The notes under the pieces were generated by a model, which made no database searches, was not told the DNA's origin, and saw only the letters and a program-made list of their open reading frames with translations. This document shows positions 57,839 to 64,000 of a stretch of DNA of 64,000 nucleotides, piece after piece (position 1 is the first letter of the stretch; every line of letters begins with the position of its first letter). Source of the stretch: Nymphaea colorata (Eukaryota; Streptophyta; Magnoliopsida; Nymphaeales; Nymphaeaceae); the NCBI RefSeq assembly GCF_008831285.2, contig NC_045144.1:5976575-6040574 (forward strand), written 5' to 3'. The position numbers were made by a program, and so were the translations under genes.

Positions 57839-60373
57839 TCATTCTTCATCATCATCTTCATTTTCTTCAATAACTTCTTCTTCTATCCCCTCTGTTGCAA
57901 ATGGAATGTCACCAACATTCCATTGCTCCGACCCAACCTCTCCTTCAACAATCTCTGCTGCTCCTTCAACATTCAAAAAATCAAGATCGTCCTCATCAAG
58001 TATTGCAGCTGGTTCTTCTTCAACCCAAGAATCTAATATATCAAAATGGTCAATGAAGATAGGATCATATTGATTGTGATGCTTCCTCGTAGATGTTGTT
58101 TCTAGTTGCCTAACAAGAGAAAAAATTAACAAATTGTTAGAGATTAAAATATATATCAGAATTTGATATTCTTGTATAACAAAACAAATGTTTACCTTTG
58201 TCTCAACTTCATATTATAACAAACATAAACAAGGTCATTCAACCTTTTATGTTCCAGCCTATTCCTCTTCTTACTATGGATGTGCTGAAATACACTCCAA
58301 TTTCTTTCACATCCAGTTGCACTACATGTTTGACTGAGGATTCTAATTGCAAGCTTCCTTAATTCTGGGCAATCAGGCCCAAACCTTTCCCACCACAAAT
58401 CTAATAACAGATGGAAAGTAAAAATGTTGTCAGCAATAAATATATGAGAAGGTAGAATAAAAGTTAAACAACAAAAACTAAAAGTATAAAGTTTCTTTTT
58501 CTAATACCTGGACGCATAGTTGTCCTGCATCGAACTGCTGTGTCTCTCGCCATGGTACCAGAAGCCGTATCATGTTTGTTGATCGACATATGGATAGCGT
58601 CTTGTTCTTTACTGTCACTTACTAACACATCAATGCAATCCAACATGCCATACTCGACCTCTCTGTCCTTCTTAAAAGTGGGAAGATATCTAATAGCAGG
58701 ATTTAGGTAGTAGGCTGCTGCATGAAGTGGGCGATGAAGTTGTCCAGACCACCTTTCATCTATAATCTTCCATATAGGCATGTACAACTTCTTTTTTCCC
58801 TTCATATTATCTCTAATGGCCTCCTTGGCTCTATCCATAGACTCGTATAAATATCCAATAGAAGGTCTATCTTCACTATCAACTAATCTGAGGACTTTCA
58901 CTAGAGGTACACAAATCTTCAATAAGTGCACACATGATTCCCAAAAGTCAACATCGAAGATGGTATCCACAACTGTCGTAGCCTTTCTTTTATAGGCATG
59001 TGGGTAGCCTTTCTTTTATAGGCATGTGGATATGCAGCCCAATCATCACTTGAAAACATCTGCCTGAGAGAAGTTCTTTGCTTGACTATACCCTGCACAG
59101 TCAAAACATTTGTAGCAAACCGTGTTTGTGCAGGTCGAATCAATTCAGCCCCATTTGTGAATTTCCTCATCAAATTCAAGACATAAGCATGATTGTAAAT
59201 AAACTTCGTGATTTCTTGGCATCTGTGAACTGTCAACTTCATATCATCCCTTTCACCAAGATCCTGAAGCATAAAGATTTACACAGTGAGCAGCACATGG
59301 ACTCCAATAAAATGTCCCATATCGTGCTGCTAACATTTCACCTGCAGCTTTATAATTTGCTGCATTATCAGTGATAAATTGTACGACATTTTCAGGCCCA
59401 ACTTCTTCTATAACTTTATCAAAAATCCCAAACAACACATCAACAGTCTTAGGAGTATCAGACAAATCAACAGATTTTAAGAACATAGTACCAAGAGGGC
59501 AATATACAAGGAAGTTTACCAATGTTCAGTTCTTGATGTCTGTCCACCCATCTGCCATTACACTGCATCCTGTAGCTTTCCAGCTCAATTTTAGTTCATC
59601 ACAATATGTCTTCACATCTCTAACTATATTGTTGAGAATTTTACCTCGCAATTTATGAAAAGAGGGCATTTTATACCCTCGCCCTACACTAGCAATCGCA
59701 TCTGCTATAGGCTGATAATGATAAGAGTTTGCTGCATTGAAGGGAATGGATGCATCATAGAACCACCTTCCTATGGTTTCATCTGCTGCTTCAATAATAT
59801 CCTTTGATTGCATGGCTATACGAATCTCAGGCTGAGCACCAGCAGCAGTATAATTGGGAAAAAAATTCTTGATCGAACCAAACATATTGCTCGACTTCAT
59901 AGTAGGTACTCTACCACCACCAGTACGACCCTGACTTCTGCCACGTCCTCGTGAAACTGAACTTACACTTGCACCTCTTCTTTTTCTGGTTGCAGAAGAA
60001 CCACCACCATGCATGATGCCTTTCCCTTTAGTTGTTTCCAAACTGACACCAACATCTTCTTGTTCAAGTTGAACATCTTCACCTTCACTTTCTTCTCCTT
60101 CATGTGGGTCCCCATATCCGCATCTTCCATGTCCTTTTCAATCCTACTTGCTTTCACTGCATCAAGAAGTTGCTGACACTGGTGCTTTACATACGCTGGC
60201 AATGGGATCTCTTGGGAGCCATTGCAAGCAGCCACATCGCTGTGTGTACCAGCTATATGGTGTTTAAAGCGAGAAATCCCTCCTGATATGATTTGCTTAC
60301 AATAATTGCACTTAACTCTTAATCTATTTTTGGGATTCACCCTTGTACACCACTGCCATGCAGGATCCGACAT
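57839..60373 (-). pseudogene. hAT transposase (BED finger, DUF659, hAT C-terminal dimerisation), inactivated
   Basis: ATG at 60373. The BED zinc finger (CNYCKQIISGGISRFKHHIAG; C..C...H....H) lies at about residues 20-45. DUF659 includes MADGWTDIKN (about 59530), FITDNAANYKAAG and SPCAAHCVNL. The C-terminal dimerisation region has GCERNWSVF and RNRLEHKRLNDLVYV (about 58300-58215), and an acidic final exon ends at 57839. Lesions: a frame change near 60110, a TGA in frame at 59526-59528, one extra base near 59278, and a 26-bp tandem duplication at 58978-59029. Probable introns separate the last three blocks (donors near 58503 and 58200). The frame damage makes an active protein very unlikely. 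Confidence 0.88.
58978..59029. repeat. 26-bp tandem duplication inside hAT transposase
   Basis: The unit GTAGCCTTTCTTTTATAGGC plus ATGTGG occurs twice in a row (58978-59003 and 59004-59029). It shifts the reading frame within the transposase body. Confidence 0.93.
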
Positions 60374-60695
60374 TATATCTTTACAAAACAAGTAAAAACA
60401 TACAAATAAATGTAGGAAATAAAGAGAAATGAACGATTCAACGGCAAAAATGAGTTATTTCTTACCTTCTTGGTGTTAAAAACCAAAAAACCCTCTTTCT
60501 CCAAGCTTCCCACCGTCCCAAGTCTCCCCACAACGAGGAATGAAGCTTCTTCACCGGCAAATCTTGATGCAATGGAGAAAATCTCTCCCTCCCACGTCTT
60601 TGGCAGCGTTGAGAAACAAGAAGAGAGAGAAAGAGGAGCGTCGGTTTGAGAATAAGAAGCAAAAAAGGGGCCCGACGGCCCCTTTTTAATTTTAC

Positions 60696-60885
60696 TCCCG
60701 TATCGTGCGATACGGGGGTGTATCGCACGTATCGTGCGATACGCCCACCGTATCGCACGATACGTGCGATACGCGTACGATACATACGCGTATCGTATTG
60801 ATTAGGTGTACCGTATCGAAAATGATGATACGGACGATACGTATCGTACGATACGCATCCGTATCGTACGATACGGATAACATTG
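60696..60885. repeat. Dense palindromic subterminal array of the hAT element
   Basis: About 190 bp containing over a dozen CGTATCG or CGATACG units, including complete palindromes of the type CGTATCGTACGATACG (for example 60839-60854 and 60860-60875), ending at the terminal GATAACATTG. Similar arrays occur at 54028-54214, 18240-18395 and 2305-2380. In hAT elements subterminal repeats bind the transposase; that role here is inferred. Confidence 0.85.
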
Positions 60886-61477
60886 TATGCATGCACCCAC
60901 AGATGTTCACTTAAAAGCAGTTGACAGGATTTTATGTTACTTGAAGAGGAGTCCTGGCAAGGGCCTATCATATGTTAAGAATCTCTTGAAATTGAAGGTT
61001 ACTTAAATGTTGACTATGCAGAATGTGTGGATAGCAGGAGATCTACCTCAGGTTATTGTATTTACTTGGGAGAAATCTCGTGGTGTGGAGAAGTAAGAGA
61101 CAAGACGTTTGTTCCCGCTCCAATGCTGAGGCTGAATATAGGACTGTGGCCATGGGAATTTTTGAGTTGTTGTGGGCCTTGTGGCTGAAAGTGCTATTGG
61201 CTAACATCGAAATTGAGGGTCCAATGAAGATGTATTGTGATAACAAGTTGGCAATCAACTTGGCCAACAATCTGGTGTTACATGATAGAACGAAGCATGT
61301 GGAGATTGATCGTCATTTCATTCGGGAGAGAATTGATGCTAAAGAGCTTGTTCCATCCTATATGAAGACTGAAGACCAAACAGCTGATGCACTGACCAAG
61401 GCCATGCCATCTACTTCATTTGAGAGAAATGTATCCAAGTTGGGCATGTTTGATCTTTATGTCCAACTTGAGGGGAG

Positions 61478-61714
61478 TGTTGACATGCTATGTATGTTTG
61501 GGTCCGGGTCTGGACCCTATCCGACGCGCAGTCCTGTTGTATCCTCTTTAGGTAACATGTAAATTGTAACCCTAATTTTTCAGTTAATGAGAATTAAGAG
61601 AGAGAGCGACAAGCAGCTGCTGGGTGCTGGAATCCTCTCCTAATCGTGGTCTTTTCCTCATGTTGAGGTTTTTCCACGTTACACCTGTGTTCTTTGTGCT
61701 TTCTCTATTCAACA
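61478..61714 (+). repeat. Copia B 3' LTR
   Basis: 237 bp, TGTTGACATG...TATTCAACA. It has about 7 bp (AATTGTA) absent from the 5' LTR plus roughly 20 scattered substitutions. Confidence 0.92.
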
Positions 61715-64000
61715 GTGTTTATAAAAGAGAATTGTTATATCTAATAACACTATCAGGTCATATATTGGATCTATAGCAAATACACTAGATTACATGGCAT
61801 ATTGCACATATCTTGATAATGACAATTGTGAAATGAAAGATAATGTATTGGGCCTAAATCGATAAGATATGATTGAGCCTATGTGGTTACTTTTATCAGT
61901 CCTAGTCCTTCTAGCTGTTTGTATACAGTGGACCACTCCCCCCTCTTAAGTCATGCCTGCCTAATCATGTCTTGGTGATTAATAATGTCCTTTTGCTTTT
62001 AGTTGTGTACCTTTGTGCAACTTGAGAGAAGGTGAGCTTTTGCATTGTGGCTTGTTGAGTGCAATGTGGCTGGATTGTTACATTATTAGGTAGCTTAGCA
62101 GCTCCAGCATAACATACAAGTAAAGATGGAACCTTGTCTACTACCACATCAATAAGTTTCTATCATATTTACCATAAAATCAAAAGTAAAATGAGCAAAA
62201 AGATAAGATAAAAAATGAATTCTCAAGCCATGCCCAAAGTCAGCCAGTTCTGATTACATATTCTCAGACACTGAAATCTAGGTGAAAAGAACTAACAACA
62301 GATTTCTTTTCCTTTCAGAACAATTATATTTGGTCAGTGCAGGTGATAAATATCATTACCCAAGGACAAGAAGGTGGCTGCAGTGGATAATGACTGCTGG
62401 CGGTCTCAGTTTCATGTCTGAGCCTTTTGGTGGCAACCGAAGTCCATGATGCTGAACAATCTGAAACTAGTAAGAGAAGCCGAGCACTGCCCTGTAAAAT
62501 AATGTAGACCAGCAAAACTGTTCAGACATGTTAAATGTACATGGAAATGGAACAAGCTCATATTCTGTATCTAAAAGAAAAGACAGAATAATTCAAGCCA
62601 GATTTACTTGCACATAGCTTGATGATCGAGACTAGCTTCGTTAGACACTGCATTTTCTTCCTGATATGAAATTGCATTTTCTAATAGACTGTTTTAGTAG
62701 TAAGATATGAATGATAAAGATATTGCTTTCGCAGTACTTGAGATATTCCAAGGTAGCCACCATAAGTATTTAACAAAAATCATCATAAACAAATGACAAC
62801 CACACTGCAGATTTACTAACCAAATGATTCTCACAACTTTGTTTCACTTGGAGCCTTAAAAGTTAAAACACACAAGTGCCATAAGGCCCATAACCATAGG
62901 TTTACTTCAAGTTCCATGATCACAGGAAGGAATTAGACTTCTATACTTTGCATCTTAAGTCAAAAGCCAATTAAGAATGCCAATTTCTGCATGATTTCAT
63001 CACCTGGAAGTTTCCTCAAGAAGAATCAGGCTAAGGCTGGCCTGGTGAATACTTGATTACTTGGTTCAAATCCTTTGATTCCTGTAACAGTCTTACTATT
63101 CTAATCGCTTATTTTAAGCACAAACATTTCTTGATTTTTACCTTTTCATTTTCCTCTATTAAGTATTAGCATGCTTCTATAACATCAACAATTGGAGATC
63201 ATGCCAGTGTACCATGACGTCATACCTACTTGCTGATTGTTGTCCATCTTGCTATTTACACTTAACAAGAGCTATCTCAGCATACAGTAGGTTATACAAG
63301 AGTAACTTTTTTGTTAGAGGATTTCATGCAAATTTTCTTTTAAAGGATTTCCTAAACAAAATTTATGAGATATTTTCACGAATCATTGGCCATCACTCTA
63401 ATAAACTGGAACGAAAGCCAATATGACCTAGCAAAGCAGTAATGACAAGAAGGTGGCAAGATGCAAACAAAAGAATGCCATGAGAAAACTAATATCTTCA
63501 TCATGCCTCTTGCCAATTTATGTGAAGCACTTCAACTTCTTATCATAATCAGTTCTTATAATTAGCTTCCAAAATTGCTTCAACTGATCTGTCACCTTGG
63601 CTTTTAGAAGGGAGCATCATCTTTGGTCTCTATAGTTTATTACACTTCTGTTGAAACCAAAAGAACAGGAAACTGGAAAAATATCTTTGAACATTTGGAG
63701 GTTTTCAAAGAACCAAAGTTAGTTGCATCCTATACTTAAATCTCAATCATTTTGACAATTTCTTGAGTGCCCTACATGGATGTAGCTTCTCTTGCAGTCA
63801 GTAGATATTGGATATGAATGGGTTCTTGACGTAACATAGTTGCATGAAACATTTATGTGCTACTCCACGTAAATGCCTAAACAGTCACATAAGGGTGATT
63901 TTGTAAAAGAGCCACTAAGGCTATGGTTCACCATGTAAAAATCCAAAATGCAAGCATGTGAGGTTGTAAAAGTGACAATATCAAATCGCTGCTCTGTTGC
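61715..64000. other. Spacer right of copia B
   Basis: Starts with the copia B target duplication, then sequence related to 49825-49945. A candidate exon lies at 62319-62449. A possible short - strand exon at 62608-62660 has acceptor-like CAG and donor-like GTAAAT edges. Beyond 62700 nothing is supportable. Confidence 0.5.
62319..62449 (+). CDS. Candidate terminal exon, unidentified; strand uncertain
   Basis: On the + strand a long pyrimidine tract and CTTTCAG acceptor (ending 62318) precede 42 open codons including DKYHYPRTRRWLQWIMTAGG, ending in TGA at 62447-62449. The - strand is also open here, with its own acceptor-like TTTTACAG (near 62497) and donor-like GG|GTAATG (near 62361), so the direction is not settled. 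No family recognised. It could be a gene remnant. Confidence 0.3.

Larger units (their letters stand above)
57416..60885 (-). mobile_element. Nearly full-length hAT transposon nested in copia B RT/RNase H
   Basis: 3470 bp, ends CAATGTTATC and GATAACATTG, flanked by the exact 8-bp duplication TATGCATG (57408-57415 and 60886-60893). It encodes, on the - strand, a BED-finger/DUF659/hAT-dimerisation transposase. The right (5') end has a ~190-bp array of CGTATCG/GATACG palindromes; the left end has fewer. Removing it with one duplication copy rejoins copia B as QFMHAPTDVHLKAV. The 769-bp derivative at 53446-54214 shares both ends. Confidence 0.95.
52840..61477 (+). pseudogene. Copia B pol in four pieces, interrupted by nested elements
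   Basis: Protease: VDNGATHH near 52855, with the usual S changed to N and a TAG just before. GAG-pre-integrase: LQWHKRLG near 53260. Integrase is split at 53445/54215; removing the insertion gives TPSDVWGPLGIPS, then FIDDYSR, CSDNAREY and an E in EVAERKN (54215-54700). RT runs 55397-56037, with VYVDDMIVTG near 55925, continues at 57140-57407 (LGIEIV, KYTLDLLKETG) and resumes at 60894 after the nested hAT (PTDVHLKAVDRIL). RNase H: 61030-61460 (STSGYCIYLG, NAEAEYRTV, MYCDNKLA, DALTKAMP). Several stops and frameshifts exist besides the insertions. Confidence 0.88.
50790..61714 (+). mobile_element. Copia B: old Ty1/copia retrotransposon carrying three nested insertions
   Basis: LTRs at 50790-51020 and 61478-61714, flanked by an exact 5-bp duplication GTGTT (50785-50789 and 61715-61719). 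Primer site TGGTATCAGAGCT follows the left LTR directly; polypurine tract CTTGAGGGGAG precedes the right LTR. Total 10925 bp; removing the nested elements (53446-54214, 56038-57139, 57416-60885) and their duplications leaves about 5.6 kb, a normal copia size. By eye the LTRs are about 90% alike, with the initial TG of the left LTR changed to CG. All frames are decayed, so this is clearly older than copia A. Confidence 0.95.

Noticed and set aside
60462-60971. Open frames translating to YDTYRTIRIVRY-like peptides (also at 18204-18466, 53906-54209 and 60692-60914)
   Set aside because: They are translations of the CGTATCGTACGATACG palindrome array, which stays open in several frames on both strands. 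No protein is implied.

Overview
This is nuclear DNA from a flowering plant. It has spliced genes with GT-AG introns, AT-rich non-coding sequence, Ty1/copia elements primed by initiator-tRNA-Met, hAT transposons and a plant LINE fragment. The AT-rich codon use and TE-inflated introns (up to 8.6 kb) argue against a grass. The species cannot be named from the sequence.

Layout. (1) 1-22413, + strand: the last 14 coding exons (1078 codons plus stop) of a BIG5/BEN1/MIN7-type ARF guanine-nucleotide exchange factor. The window opens inside its Sec7 domain. Three introns are inflated by insertions: a small MITE and a hAT remnant in one, coding-like debris in another, and a complete but defective copia element (copia A, 12700-18191, antisense) next to a second hAT remnant in the third. 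(2) 22414-27703: convergent intergenic spacer. (3) 27704-34432, - strand: a complete 15-exon sucrose synthase gene of 805 codons, SUS2/SUS3-like, with a probable leader intron and a TATA-like box near 37170. (4) 37.2-50.8 kb: gene-poor, with a hAT-type MITE with perfect 8-bp target duplication, a SINE-like tRNA-derived head, a degenerate copia pol split by a 1.1 kb insertion, a LINE fragment, two GC-richer islands of unknown origin, and one candidate terminal exon. (5) 50790-61714, + strand: an old copia element (copia B) with an intact 5-bp target duplication, carrying three nested insertions: a 769-bp hAT deletion derivative, an aberrant 1.1 kb copia-derived piece with the same LTR terminus inverted at both ends, and a 3470-bp hAT element with a damaged transposase. 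(6) 61.7-64 kb: spacer with one strand-ambiguous candidate exon.

The two functional genes point tail to tail and have no evident shared pathway: one is a trans-Golgi/endosomal trafficking regulator, the other a sucrose-cleaving enzyme. The richest story is in the mobile elements. The boundaries and target duplications allow the order of insertion to be read, and a hAT group with unusually dense CGTATCGTACGATACG palindromes at one end recurs four times. I found no convincing new cellular system; the most novel items are that hAT group and the copia derivative with two identical outer termini.
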